A stretch of DNA of 64,000 bases, taken from contig JALQUF010000001.1 in the NCBI GenBank assembly GCA_023263855.1, forward strand, positions 43,546 to 107,545. The letters are read 5' to 3'. Shown piece by piece: positions 47,006 through 57,038 of this stretch. Within the stretch, counting starts at the first letter, position 1. Each line of letters begins with the position of its first letter. The notes under the pieces are model-generated. The model ran no database searches. It was not told where the DNA came from and was given only the letters and a program-made list of their open reading frames with translations. The position numbers and the translations under genes were made by a program. The stretch comes from Yoonia sp. (lineage in GTDB: Bacteria > Pseudomonadota > Alphaproteobacteria > Rhodobacterales > Rhodobacteraceae).

Positions 47006-48294
47006 CGCGCAAGTGCCTTGGGGATGGCGGCCAACGTACGCGCGACGCCACCTGCGTGGTCCTCATAAAAGGTGGTGATCTGGGCGTCGGTGACCGGCGT
47101 AGGTGCCTGCACCTCATCCATGAGTGCTTGCGCATCTGGCACAAGCTGGCACACACCTGCGGCCATGGCCTCGGTCGCGGGGTAGGCGATGGTCCAGATA
47201 TGGGGCCCGACGATGACGGGCTTTTTCAGGGCCAGTGGCTCAATGATGTTATGTGCGCCTTTCGGCACAAAGCCCCCGCCCACAATTGCCCGATCACATA
47301 AGCCCAGATAGAAATACATCTCGCCCATGCTGTCGCCCAAAAGTACGTCGATCTCGGGCGCAGGGTCCGCAAGGCCAAGGTCATCATCCAGCAACGCAGA
47401 CCGGCGCTCATATCGCAAACCTGCTGCTTGCAGCATCTGGGCGACGTCATCAAACCGCTCTGGTGCGCGCGGGACATAGACAAAGAAAACACCCGTCGTC
47501 TGGCGGATCATATCGATGTAAAGCGCGTCTTCACCTTCCACAACACTGGTCAAGGTAAAGCTGGGTCGCCCCTTGGTCAGTGCCGCGCGGCAGGCGGCGG
47601 CTGCCGTCAGATGTGCTTGCGGAATGGGTTGATCAAATCGCAACTCGCCAGTGACATGAATATTCTGCATCCCGACGGCGGCAAACCGCTCCCGCTGCCC
47701 TTCGGATTTCACGAAACCTCCGGCAAAGCCCGCGACCAATGCGGCGCGCAACCCAAGGCCCTGCTGGTCTTTTTCAAAGCTTTTTTCGGGATACTGCGCG
47801 TTGCACATGAACAGCGGCGTTTTGTATCTGCGGCAGGCCATGATCATGCGCGGCCAGATTTCGATTTCCATGACCAGCCCGTATTTCGGGGCAAATTGTT
47901 TGAGGAAACGGCGGTAGGCAAAGCTGTATTCAAAAGGCACCCAAACCGTCTGGACTGTGCCTGCTGCAATCTCGGCGGCGAATTCGCGTTCGGCTTCCCG
48001 ACGGCCAGCGGGGGTGAAATGTGTGGTCAGGACATTTTCACCCTGTGCCAACAACGCACGGATCAACGGTGTAGCCGAGCGCATTTCACCAAGCGACACT
48101 GCGTGCACCCAGACAGGGTTTTTGAGGCGCACCCCATAGCGCCCGAACCGCTCGGCCAGCTTTTGGGCATAGAGCGGATCTTTGCGCCCGCGACGCCTGA
48201 GATAGAGCACAACGACAGGAAGCAGGACCCACCACAAAAGGGTGTAGGCGATCAGCGCCAACCGCAGTTTCAAGCTTGGATAGCCTTTATCCAT
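47002..48294 (-). CDS. waaA: 3-deoxy-D-manno-octulosonic acid (Kdo) transferase, membrane-anchored
   Basis: Start at MDKGYPSLKLRLALIAYTLLWWVLLP; VWVHAVSLGEMRSATPLI, FMCNAQYPEKSF, GGGFVPKGAHNIIEPLAL. Confidence 0.9.
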   Translation of the reverse strand: MDKGYPSLKLRLALIAYTLLWWVLLPVVVLYLRRRGRKDPLYAQKLAERFGRYGVRLKNPVWVHAVSLGEMRSATPLIRALLAQGENVLTTHFTPAGRREAEREFAAEIAAGTVQTVWVPFEYSFAYRRFLKQFAPKYGLVMEIEIWPRMIMACRRYKTPLFMCNAQYPEKSFEKDQQGLGLRAALVAGFAGGFVKSEGQRERFAAVGMQNIHVTGELRFDQPIPQAHLTAAAACRAALTKGRPSFTLTSVVEGEDALYIDMIRQTTGVFFVYVPRAPERFDDVAQMLQAAGLRYERRSALLDDDLGLADPAPEIDVLLGDSMGEMYFYLGLCDRAIVGGGFVPKGAHNIIEPLALKKPVIVGPHIWTIAYPATEAMAAGVCQLVPDAQALMDEVQAPTPVTDAQITTFYEDHAGGVARTLAAIPKALAR

Positions 48295-49543
48295 AGGTGG
48301 CCTCGCAGAGTTTGAGCAGGTCCAACGCCAATGTGTCTGTTTGCTTGCTGGCACTGTCTTTTGCGCGTCTGGCGTTTGCGGCAGTCTCTCTCAGGGCTGA
48401 TGAGGTCAGAGCCAGCGCACTGTCCTCTGCGGTCCTCACAAGGATTGCTCCACCCGCCGCGGCAAGTTGCGCGTAGTCGGTTGCGAAATGCGCTGTGCGT
48501 GGTCCGTGCAGGATAGCGCAGCCCAATGCGGCGGCTTCCCAAGGGTTATGCCCTTCAATGTCCGAGAACGTCCCCCCGATCAATGCCGCTTGCGCCAAAC
48601 GGTAGACCAGCCCCAGATCGCCAAGGGTATCGCAGACCCAGGTGGGATGATCCGGTTTTGGACTCTCACCCTTTGACCGGCGCGGGCCATCAACCGCGAT
48701 ATCGGCATCAGGAAAACGCGGTGCGATGATCAACAGCGCTGAGGGGTCATTTTTGAGAATGCGATCATGAGCAGCCAGAGCATGTGCAATATCTTCGGGA
48801 TGTGCGGGAGCAACAGCCCAGACAAAACGGTCTGCCAATTGGATGCTCAGTTGCGCCAATTCCGTTGGATCACAAGATAAGTCATCTGCGGCAGGTTTCA
48901 GCGACCCGGTCACGCTTGCCTTAGCCCCAAGTGTAGATAGATGCGCGGCGGTTGTTGCATCCTGGGCCGTGATCATCGCCATCGCGCCATAAAGATCACG
49001 GTACAGTGCCGCCGCCCGTTGGTGTGACCGGTGCGAGGTGGCGTTCATTCGGGCCGCCACAATGCATTGCGGTGTGCCGCCCGCCGACAAGTCGCTGACA
49101 AGGCCGGGCCAAAGGTCTTGTTCCACCCAAACACACACATCAGGCGTGAAGTGATCAAGAAAGCGCCGACGGTATGACGGGGCATCCAACGGTAGAAATT
49201 GATGCAGTGTGCGGGGTGGGGCCTGTTTGGCAAAGACAGCGGCTGAAGCTGCCGTTGTGGATGTGACAAGAAACAACAGATCAGGACGGGCTGCGGCAAG
49301 TCGTGCAATCAAGCCGCGCACTGAAAGCACTTCGCCCAATCCAACCGCATGTATCCAGATCAGCGGACCGTCAGGGCGCGGCGCAAGGCGCAACCCCAGC
49401 TTTTCCTGCCAGCGGACAGGATGTTCCTTTCCGCGTTTCAGGCGCCGCCTCAGGATCGGCTTTGCGACAAGCGGGATCAAATGGGTCGCGGCCAGATAGC
49501 TGCGCAACGCCAGTCCGCGGTGCATGTCAGTCGGCGATGTCAT
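48287..49543 (-). CDS. Second Kdo-transferase-like glycosyltransferase (WaaA paralog)
   Basis: Start at MTSPTDMHRGLALRSYLAATHL (ATG 49543); LIWIHAVGLGEVLSVRGLIARL, IGGTFSDIEGHNPWEAAALG; overlaps both neighbours. Confidence 0.85.
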   Translation of the reverse strand: MTSPTDMHRGLALRSYLAATHLIPLVAKPILRRRLKRGKEHPVRWQEKLGLRLAPRPDGPLIWIHAVGLGEVLSVRGLIARLAAARPDLLFLVTSTTAASAAVFAKQAPPRTLHQFLPLDAPSYRRRFLDHFTPDVCVWVEQDLWPGLVSDLSAGGTPQCIVAARMNATSHRSHQRAAALYRDLYGAMAMITAQDATTAAHLSTLGAKASVTGSLKPAADDLSCDPTELAQLSIQLADRFVWAVAPAHPEDIAHALAAHDRILKNDPSALLIIAPRFPDADIAVDGPRRSKGESPKPDHPTWVCDTLGDLGLVYRLAQAALIGGTFSDIEGHNPWEAAALGCAILHGPRTAHFATDYAQLAAAGGAILVRTAEDSALALTSSALRETAANARRAKDSASKQTDTLALDLLKLCEATYG

Positions 49544-50651
49544 GAAAGGTCTTTTGCAGAGAGGTTTCCCAAAACGCCTGCGTCTTGAGGATCGCGACGA
49601 ACCGTTCCGATGCGCTGCCCCCGCCGAAGGCGTCATGGCGCGGGTAGGCCTTGCCCCACTCGCTCTCCAAGAATGTAGCAATCGCCGCCGTGTCGCCTGC
49701 GTCTGCAAAGAACACCGACGGTGATTTGGCGCGGTTCGTCTGACGCGTTCCGATATCCAGCGAAGGCAGACCGATGAACGGCGCCTCTCGGACACCGGCG
49801 GATGAATTGCCGATCATGGCTTTTGCGTTCTTCATCAGTTCCGAGAAATGGGCAAAGCGCATGGATGGCAGGACACGGAACCGTGCATCCGGCAGGCGCG
49901 CGATTGCATCGAAAATCTCTGCTGACCCCGGATCGTTGTTGGGCGCGATGACAACGAAATTCTGCCCTGACTGTGCAAGCGCCCCAAAAAGGGCATCAGC
50001 CTGCGCACCCATCGTGTCGGTCTCGGATGTCACTGGGTGAAAGACGCAGACGCCATAGTCGTCAAAGGGCAGATCATAGCGCTGTTTTACCTCGGCGAGT
50101 GTGACCCCCGAAGGGCCTGCATGAAAATCCAGCTCGGGTGAGCCGATGGCATGAATGTTTGCCTTGGGCTCGCCCAATGCCATGACGCGGCTTGCGGCAT
50201 CTTCCGATGACACGAAATGCTGGCTGGCCAGCTTGCTGTTGCAGTGCCTGTAAATCTCGTCAATTGTGCCCGAAACTTCGCCGCCCTCAATATGCGCGCA
50301 ACGGATGTAATTGGTCGCACAGACAAGAGCGCAGGCCAGTGCCTCGACCCTGTCACCGTGGATAACAACCAAATCCGGCGGGCACTCTTTGACGAAATCA
50401 GAAAAGCCGATGACGGTCTTGGCCAGCACCATATCTTGCGGATCACCGGGGCGCTGATTGAGAAATTCATGGACCTGCACGCCGGGCGTACGGTGGACCT
50501 CCAGTTTCGTCAGCCCGTATCGCGCAAGCATATGCATACCGGTGGTGAAAAAAGAAACATCAAACCCTGCATCGCGTGTGGCGACTGCCAAAGGCTCCAA
50601 TTTGCCAAAGTCGGCGCGAGTCCCGGTCACAAAGAGAACTGAGCGTGGCAT
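49527..50651 (-). CDS. UDP-N-acetylglucosamine 2-epimerase (hydrolysing), NeuC/LegG-like
   Basis: Start at MPRSVLFVTGTRADFGKLEPLA; VVIHGDRVEALACALVC, HIEGGEVSGTIDE, GNSSAGVREAPFIGLPSLDIGTRQ. Confidence 0.93.
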   Translation of the reverse strand: MPRSVLFVTGTRADFGKLEPLAVATRDAGFDVSFFTTGMHMLARYGLTKLEVHRTPGVQVHEFLNQRPGDPQDMVLAKTVIGFSDFVKECPPDLVVIHGDRVEALACALVCATNYIRCAHIEGGEVSGTIDEIYRHCNSKLASQHFVSSEDAASRVMALGEPKANIHAIGSPELDFHAGPSGVTLAEVKQRYDLPFDDYGVCVFHPVTSETDTMGAQADALFGALAQSGQNFVVIAPNNDPGSAEIFDAIARLPDARFRVLPSMRFAHFSELMKNAKAMIGNSSAGVREAPFIGLPSLDIGTRQTNRAKSPSVFFADAGDTAAIATFLESEWGKAYPRHDAFGGGSASERFVAILKTQAFWETSLQKTFHDIAD

Positions 50652-50837
50652 CGTGTCTTCCAATTCAAAGCAATATCGGACGGCCCGATTGCTGGTTTTT
50701 GGATAAGCTATCTTGAAGGCGTGGGAAAGGAAACGGACTTAACGGCGCTGGACCTGCCCATATTGCCGATGTGCTGGCGTATCACGCTATAACCGCTTGA
50801 CCTTGTCCGGCGTGATCCTTAGGTGACATGCTCACGA

Positions 50838-50911
50838 GGCGAGTGGGCAGGTAGGTTATGCAGCGGATTGCAAATCCGTGTAGACCGGTTCGATTCCGGT
50901 ACTCGCCTCCA
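50838..50911 (+). tRNA. tRNA-Cys (anticodon GCA)
   Basis: GGCGAGT acceptor pairs with ACTCGCC; anticodon arm CGGAT-TGCAA-ATCCG carries GCA; T-arm CCGGTTCGATTCCGG; encoded CCA at 50909-50911. Confidence 0.96.
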
Positions 50912-51058
50912 CATGATCCACTTCTTGCGCAACCCGTCTTCAGGTCCATGTGACAGAATGTTGCTGCGCCGCATTATGATTCTGCGATGTTCAATATTGC
51001 TGCTTTGCCCCATCTATGGCATCACACTCCAAACATACTGAACGAAAGAGTTTAGATC

Positions 51059-51712
51059 GTGACTGACTATGCCACCCGCCGCACAATGATGGTCGATACG
51101 CAAGTGCGGCCCTCTGATGTAACCAAGTTTCCCATTATTGATGCGATGCTGAGTGTGCCGCGTGAAGCATTTGTGCCGGACGCACGGCGCGAGGCGGCCT
51201 ATGTTGGCGAAAATCTTGATATCGGCGGCGGACGCAAGATGCTTGAACCCCGCACCTTGGCCAAGATGATTGATGCGCTGGACATTCAGCCTGCTCATGT
51301 CGTTTTGGACATCGCTTGTGGACTGGGGTATTCGACGGCTGTTTTGGCGCATATCTGCGATTTTGTTGTCGGCGTTGAAGATGACGAAGCGCGCGCCCAA
51401 GAGGCGCAATCAATCCTTTCCGAGCAGGGTGCCGACAACGCAGCTGTGATGTTTGGCCCCCTGGCAGAGGGTATTGCGAAATCAGGTCCCTATGACGTCA
51501 TCATCCTGCAAGGTGGTGCCGAGCAGATCCCTGACGCACTGATTGATCAGTTGCGTGAAGGGGGCCGTATCGCAGCGGTGTTTGCGGATGGCACACTTGG
51601 CGTTGTCCGCATCGGTTACAAGATTGATGGCGCAATGAACTGGCGCTACGCTTTCAACGCAAGCGCGCCTGTGCTTGCCGGGTTCGAAAAAAACGAAGCC
51701 TTTGCGCTCTAG
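51059..51712 (+). CDS. Protein-L-isoaspartate O-methyltransferase-like
   Basis: ORF 217 aa, GTG start; MMVDTQVRPSDV, PREAFVPDARREAAYVGENL, VLDIACGLGYSTAVLAHI. Confidence 0.92.
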   Translation: MTDYATRRTMMVDTQVRPSDVTKFPIIDAMLSVPREAFVPDARREAAYVGENLDIGGGRKMLEPRTLAKMIDALDIQPAHVVLDIACGLGYSTAVLAHICDFVVGVEDDEARAQEAQSILSEQGADNAAVMFGPLAEGIAKSGPYDVIILQGGAEQIPDALIDQLREGGRIAAVFADGTLGVVRIGYKIDGAMNWRYAFNASAPVLAGFEKNEAFAL

Positions 51713-51770
51713 CAAAGCATCAATCGCGCGGGATCTCGCGCCAGACTTATAGACCGATTAGAGGTATCGC

Positions 51771-53135
51771 ATGATCAAACGTAAGGGTTTCGCGGCGGTG
51801 GCTATGGTGCTTGCCTGTGTGGCCGCGCCGTCACTCAAAGCAGATACGCTGGCCGAGGCTTTGTCTGCAGCCTACAACAATTCGGGATTGCTAGAGCAAA
51901 ACCGCTCCCTGTTGCGGGCCGCTGATGAGGGGGTGGCGCAATCAGTCGCTGCAACCCTGCCGATTATCAACTGGTCAGTTTCGGCCAACAGGACGTGGGT
52001 CGACACGTCCGTGCAAACAACAAGCGACTCGGCGCTGGCACGGATCACAGGTGATTTGACACTCTTTGATTTTGGCGTCAGTCAGCTTGGTATCGAAGCG
52101 CAAAAGGAAGTCGTGCTTGGCACGCGGCAGGCGCTGCGCGACGTTGAGCAGGATGTGCTCTATCGCGCTGTTCAGGCCTATATGAATGTCCGGAGCGCGG
52201 GTGAGTTCATGCAGTTGCGCCAAAACAACGTCCGCGTGATCACTCAAGAATTCCGTGCGGCCCAGGATCGTTTCGAGGTGGGTGAGGTCACACGCACCGA
52301 TGTGGCGCTTGCCGAAGCACGGCTTGCTGCAGCGCGGAGCCTTTTGGCTGCTGCACAGGGTGAACTGGCGCAATCGATTGAAGAATATAACGTGGCCGTC
52401 GGCCGTGCGCCTGAAGGTCTGCGCGCCGTCAATCCCGCGCCTGTGTCGCGCGATCTGAACGATGCCAAGGCATTTGCTGTGCGCAACCATCCCGCCATCC
52501 TGGAGGCGCAGCACAGCGTCACTGCGGCGGAGCTGAACATCATGCGGGCCAAGGCGGCGACGCGACCTTCGGTATCTCTGAATGGTTTTGTCAGTACAGA
52601 TCAGGATTCCAATACCTCTGCGCAGCTTGGCGTCAGTATTGGCGGTCCAATCTATCAGGGTGGCGCGATTCTCAGCGCGTTTCGCGAAGTGCAAGCGAAC
52701 CGGGACGCCGCGCGGTCAGGTCTGCATCTGACGACGCTGGCGATTGAACAACAAGTCGGCAATGCCTATGCGTTGCTGCAGGTAGCGCGGGCATCACGTC
52801 AAGCGTCTGATCAGCAAATCAGTGCCGCACAAGTTGCCTTTGAAGGTGTGCGCGAAGAGGCCGCACTTGGATCACGCACAACGTTGGATGTTTTGAACGC
52901 CGAACAAGAACTGCTGGATGCGCGGGCAAATCTTATTGCCGCGCAGTCTGATGAAGTGATCGCGTCGTACGCGCTGTTATCGGCTATGGGGCTTTTGACG
53001 GCGGATCATCTGAATTTGCCGGTGCAACAGTATGATCCATCCGCCTATTACAATCTGGTGAAAGACGCGCCCTCTGCGTTGTCGCCGCAGGGTGCTGCGC
53101 TCGACCGGGTTCTGGAGTCGATTGGAAAAGAATAA
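51771..53135 (+). CDS. TolC family type I secretion outer membrane protein
   Basis: ORF 454 aa; signal peptide, DTLAEALSAAYNNSGLLEQNRSLLRAADEGVAQSVAATLP, paired OEP repeats. Confidence 0.93.
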   Translation: MIKRKGFAAVAMVLACVAAPSLKADTLAEALSAAYNNSGLLEQNRSLLRAADEGVAQSVAATLPIINWSVSANRTWVDTSVQTTSDSALARITGDLTLFDFGVSQLGIEAQKEVVLGTRQALRDVEQDVLYRAVQAYMNVRSAGEFMQLRQNNVRVITQEFRAAQDRFEVGEVTRTDVALAEARLAAARSLLAAAQGELAQSIEEYNVAVGRAPEGLRAVNPAPVSRDLNDAKAFAVRNHPAILEAQHSVTAAELNIMRAKAATRPSVSLNGFVSTDQDSNTSAQLGVSIGGPIYQGGAILSAFREVQANRDAARSGLHLTTLAIEQQVGNAYALLQVARASRQASDQQISAAQVAFEGVREEAALGSRTTLDVLNAEQELLDARANLIAAQSDEVIASYALLSAMGLLTADHLNLPVQQYDPSAYYNLVKDAPSALSPQGAALDRVLESIGKE

Positions 53136-53196
53136 ACGGATAGTTGTTCGGTTCCGTCCTGTTCGCTAAACTTTCCCGACTGGGTGCAAATTTGGG

Positions 53197-53874
53197 ATGA
53201 ACAGGATGTCCAAGATGGCGCATACTGATGACATTGATGAACTTGTATCGTCAGTGCGCGACTTTGTTTCGCACAAAGAGCCGCCGCGCACGCGGTCTCG
53301 GATCTTGTTGGATCGGCTTATTCTGACGCCAGATCAGCGCGTTCTCGATGATGAAATCACCAAAACACCAGTAAATACTGTTTCTGCACCTGCGTTGCCG
53401 CCGGTGCAGAGCTACGATAAGGCGGGGCTCGAAGCCACGATTGCCGAGCTTGAAGCCGCCGTAACGGCCCAGTTCGATGACTGGGAGGCCGACGAGGGCG
53501 AGGACTTTGGCAAAGCGGCTTGGGCTGCGAGTGCTTTTCCAACATCGCCCGTCGATTCGGCGCAGCAGGCCGAGGTACAGCCGGCTTTTGTGCATACGGC
53601 TCAAACGGTTGATGCAGATGCGCAACACCAAACGCGTGATGCGGCAGCGTCTTCCTCCTCAACTCAGGCGAACGCCGCGCCCGTCGATGCCGACACGGTG
53701 GCAGCGTCAGTTGTGGACGGTATTGACGATCAGGCCTTGCGCAGCCTTGTGGCCGAGATCGTCCATGACGAACTTGGCGGCGAGCTGGGTGAGCGGATCA
53801 CGCGGAACGTGCGCAAAATGGTGCGCCGCGAGATTAACCGCGTTTTGACCAGCCGTGAGATGGGGCAGGGCTAG
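53197..53874 (+). CDS. Hypothetical protein with disordered acidic middle and helical C-terminus (possibly PopZ/DUF2497-like)
   Basis: ORF 225 aa; C-terminal [41 protein letters not shown]; low-complexity centre. Family assignment tentative. Confidence 0.6.
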   Translation: MNRMSKMAHTDDIDELVSSVRDFVSHKEPPRTRSRILLDRLILTPDQRVLDDEITKTPVNTVSAPALPPVQSYDKAGLEATIAELEAAVTAQFDDWEADEGEDFGKAAWAASAFPTSPVDSAQQAEVQPAFVHTAQTVDADAQHQTRDAAASSSSTQANAAPVDADTVAASVVDGIDDQALRSLVAEIVHDELGGELGERITRNVRKMVRREINRVLTSREMGQG

Positions 53875-55316
53875 CGGGCAAGGCGCAGTAGCTGATCAAT
53901 GTCCATGTGCGCTTCCAGATGATCGGCCAGCGCATCAAGCGTGTCTTCAACGCTTTGGCCGTAGTCATGGTGCGTGACTGGCTTGCCAATATCGGTCAAA
54001 AACGCGGCACGGAACGCATCTGCGGCGAACAGCCCGTGTAGATAGCAGCCCATGATCCGCCCGTCCGCCGACTTTGCCCCTTCATGACGCCCGTCCAGAG
54101 ACAGCCAAGCGCGTGCGCAATCGGGCCCATCGGTCACACCAATATGGATTTCATACCCGCTGACAGCATCGCCCGTTGGTAGATATGTTGCATTGGACAG
54201 CGCCAAGCGTTTCTGGGGGACCATCACTGTGCGCACATCGAGCAAGCCAAGCCCTGCGACACGTGCGGGCGCGCCTTCGATCCCGTCATCATCGACAACT
54301 TCGCGTCCGAGCATCTGATACCCACCGCAAACCCCCAAGACATGCCCCCCACGCCGCACATGGGCGTGCAGGTCCACATCCCATCCCTGTGCTCTGAAGT
54401 GGGCAAGGTCAGCGATTGTCGACTTGGACCCCGGAATGATCACCAGATCGGCGTCGCCGGGCAGGGGCCGGCCAGCCTCAATGATGTCGACGGTGACATC
54501 TGGTGTTGCCGTCAGCGGGTCGAGGTCGTCAAAATTGGCGATACGGTTCAGGCGGGGGACTGCGATTTTGATCGCGCCGCCCTTGCGGCTGGCGATGTCC
54601 ATCACGTCTTCTGCGGGCAGTTTCCAAGCATCTGCAAACCATGGGATAATGCCCAAGGGCGCCCAATTGGTGCGGGCGGCAATGATGTCCATCCCTTCGG
54701 CAAAGAGTGTAGTGTCGCCGCGGAATTTATTGATCGTAAAGCCTTTGATCAGGGCTTCGTCTTCGGGCGGCAGGATTACATGGGTGCCAACGAGCTGGGC
54801 AATGACACCGCCACGGTCAATATCACCGACCAGAACAACAGGGACTTGGGCGGCTGAGGCAAAGCCCATGTTCGCAATATCGCCTGCGCGCAAGTTTACC
54901 TCAGCGGGGCTGCCCGCCCCCTCAACGATCACCAGATCGCGGCCTTCGCCAATCCGGCGGAAGCTATCCAGCACGGGCGGCATCAGTTTGGATTTTTGCT
55001 TGCCATAATCGCGTGCTTTCATGGTCGCAAACCGTTTGCCCTGGACAATGACCTGCGCGCCAATATCCGTTTCGGGCTTTAGCAGAACCGGGTTCATATC
55101 GACCAGCGGTGCCAGCCCGCAGGCCATGGCTTGCAGCGCCTGCGCGCGCCCGATCTCGCCCCCGTCGGCGGTGACTGCGGCATTGTTTGACATGTTCTGG
55201 GGCTTGAACGGTGCGACAGACATGCCGCGTTTGACGCAGGCCCGTGCGATACCGGCAACCAGCATGGATTTGCCAACATTTGAGCCGGCCCCTTGGATCA
55301 TGATTGCTCTGGTCAT
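53871..55316 (-). CDS. cobQ: Cobyric acid synthase
   Basis: ORF 481 aa; [54 protein letters not shown] glutaminase motif. Confidence 0.97.
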   Translation of the reverse strand: MTRAIMIQGAGSNVGKSMLVAGIARACVKRGMSVAPFKPQNMSNNAAVTADGGEIGRAQALQAMACGLAPLVDMNPVLLKPETDIGAQVIVQGKRFATMKARDYGKQKSKLMPPVLDSFRRIGEGRDLVIVEGAGSPAEVNLRAGDIANMGFASAAQVPVVLVGDIDRGGVIAQLVGTHVILPPEDEALIKGFTINKFRGDTTLFAEGMDIIAARTNWAPLGIIPWFADAWKLPAEDVMDIASRKGGAIKIAVPRLNRIANFDDLDPLTATPDVTVDIIEAGRPLPGDADLVIIPGSKSTIADLAHFRAQGWDVDLHAHVRRGGHVLGVCGGYQMLGREVVDDDGIEGAPARVAGLGLLDVRTVMVPQKRLALSNATYLPTGDAVSGYEIHIGVTDGPDCARAWLSLDGRHEGAKSADGRIMGCYLHGLFAADAFRAAFLTDIGKPVTHHDYGQSVEDTLDALADHLEAHMDIDQLLRLAR

Positions 55317-55368
55317 CGCGGCCCCCTTTGGTCACTTCATAGGGGCGCATGCGGCGCGGGGAAAGAGT

Positions 55369-55869
55369 ATCAACACACCAGCACACCTGATTTTTAGATT
55401 GACGGCATTTGGCAGGACAGGGCGCCCGGCTGTCACGACGGCCGCTCTTGTTGGTGCGCTGATCCCTGATCTTTCGCTTTGCGTCCTTTCCGTTTGGAAT
55501 CTGTTGACATTGGGCAACACTCCCGAGGTCGTCTTTGGCCAGCTTTATTACTCGAACAATTGGCAAAGTATCTTTCGGATCGACAATTCAATGATCCTCT
55601 GGGGGATTGGTTTCTTGCTGCACAATGATGACGGTCGTGCGCATTTCTGGCCGCTTCGCAACTGGGTTTTTCAAAGCCCGGTCAGCTATTGGGACCCGGA
55701 CCATTATGGAAATGTCGCGGGAGCGGTGGAGGTGGCGCTGTCGCTATTGTGCCGCGGCATCCTGTGGCAGCGCTTTGTCAGCGGTTGGATGCGCGGGCTG
55801 GGTGTGATGCTGGGTGCCAGTGAATTTGCACCATTCGTGGTGTTTGGTGTAATGTTCGCAGGTGCCTGA
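55369..55869 (+). pseudogene. Membrane protein gene next to cobQ; conventional start codon missing at the best-supported position and apparent internal in-frame deletion
   Basis: Frame SINTPAHLIFRLTAFGRTGRPAVTTAALVGALIPDLSLCVLS...IDNSMILWGIGFLLHNDDGRAHFWPL; GGGGAAAGAGT precedes ATC at 55369-55371. An ATG at 55300 in the same frame could give an intact ORF, so pseudogene status is uncertain. Confidence 0.45.
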
Positions 55870-55878
55870 AACCAAAAA

Positions 55879-55899
55879 ACGCGGCCCTCGGGGCCGCGT
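55879..55899 (-). terminator. Bidirectional-looking Rho-independent terminator
   Basis: acgcggccc-tcg-gggccgcgt, 9-bp perfect stem; minus strand runs into TTTTTT, plus strand into CTTT. Confidence 0.8.
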
Positions 55900-55924
55900 C
55901 TTTAGCGCAATGCTGCAAATAGTC

Positions 55925-56248
55925 TTATGCAGCGCGTGCCTCTTGCTCAGCCGCGTTACGGCGTTCGCTCTCTTCACGTGACAGTGCAACAGATGTCCGC
56001 ACACCTTTGCCGACGAATTCCATCAGCCCGCCAACAACCCGTTCGTTCGGATCGATACCGGCGCAAGACAAAACTTCACGGCCATCGCGTGAGCGCGCCC
56101 AACGGGCGATCTGCTCAGGGCCGTTGCCGTACTTCTTGTCGTCTGCAATCGCATCATCGAGTGCAGCCAGTACAACAGCTGCAAAGAGTTTGCGGGCACG
56201 GTTACCTTGTTCGTTGTTGAAGGCAGTACCGTCGACGAAATCTCTCAT
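55925..56248 (-). CDS. Small conserved-looking hypothetical protein (DUF6280-like)
   Basis: 107 aa; MRDFVDGTAFNNEQGNRARKLFAAVVLAALDDAIADDKKYGNGPEQIARWARSRDGREVLSCAGIDP; own terminator downstream. Family name from memory. Confidence 0.75.
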   Translation of the reverse strand: MRDFVDGTAFNNEQGNRARKLFAAVVLAALDDAIADDKKYGNGPEQIARWARSRDGREVLSCAGIDPNERVVGGLMEFVGKGVRTSVALSREESERRNAAEQEARAA

Positions 56249-56472
56249 CATGTTTCCTTTTTTTCTCTTGTAGTTCCCGCGTGTGGGCCTTTATGCCCGT
56301 TCTTATCTGATTCGGGGGTTCTCTTTTGGAATGCCAGCTATGCGTTTGATGCATGGCTCTCGCGTCGCAAAACGACCCCTCTCAGATGATCTTGCCAGCT
56401 TAGCATCACGTAGATATAGGCTGCTTAAGACATCATTCAAGTTTTGCTAACAATCCAGAGGCGCAGTGACCT

Positions 56473-57036
56473 ATGCCCAAAATCAACGGTAACGAAATTC
56501 GTCCCGGCAATGTCCTTGAACATGAGGGCGGCCTTTGGGGTGCTGTGAAAGTTGACCACGTAAAGCCCGGCAAGGGTGGCGCATTTGCGCAGGTGGAGCT
56601 GAAGAACCTGCGCGATGGCCGCAAATTGAACGAGCGTTTTCGTTCGGCTGACAAGGTCGAACGGGTGCGTCTGGACCAGAAGGACCAGCAATTTCTGTTC
56701 GAGGATGGCGACATGCTGACATTTATGGACAGCGAAACCTATGAGCAAATCGCATTGCCTGCGGATATTCTTGGTGATCGTCGCCCGTTCCTGCAGGACG
56801 GTATGATGGTCAAGATCGAGTATTATGGCGATGAAGCGCTGAATGTCAGCTTGCCTCAGAAAGTTACCTGCAAAGTTGTCGAGACCGAACCTGTCGTCAA
56901 AGGACAGACAGCGGCCAACAGCTTTAAGCCTGCCACGCTTGATAACGGTGTGCGTGTTATGATCCCGCCGTTCGTCGGTCAGGATGAAGACATCATCGTG
57001 AACACGGAAACCTTCGAATACGCTGAACGCGCCTAA
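56473..57036 (+). CDS. efp: Elongation factor P
   Basis: ORF 187 aa; [46 protein letters not shown]. Confidence 0.97.
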   Translation: MPKINGNEIRPGNVLEHEGGLWGAVKVDHVKPGKGGAFAQVELKNLRDGRKLNERFRSADKVERVRLDQKDQQFLFEDGDMLTFMDSETYEQIALPADILGDRRPFLQDGMMVKIEYYGDEALNVSLPQKVTCKVVETEPVVKGQTAANSFKPATLDNGVRVMIPPFVGQDEDIIVNTETFEYAERA

Positions 57037-57038
57037 AG

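Noticed and set aside
47428-48315. 295-aa plus-strand ORF
   Set aside because: Antisense to the waaA gene, which has clear catalytic motifs.
50819-51041. Short ORFs on both strands (50819..51013 minus, 50823..51041 plus)
   Set aside because: They overlap a well-folded tRNA-Cys gene.
51975-52694. 239-aa minus-strand ORF
   Set aside because: Antisense to the TolC-like gene.
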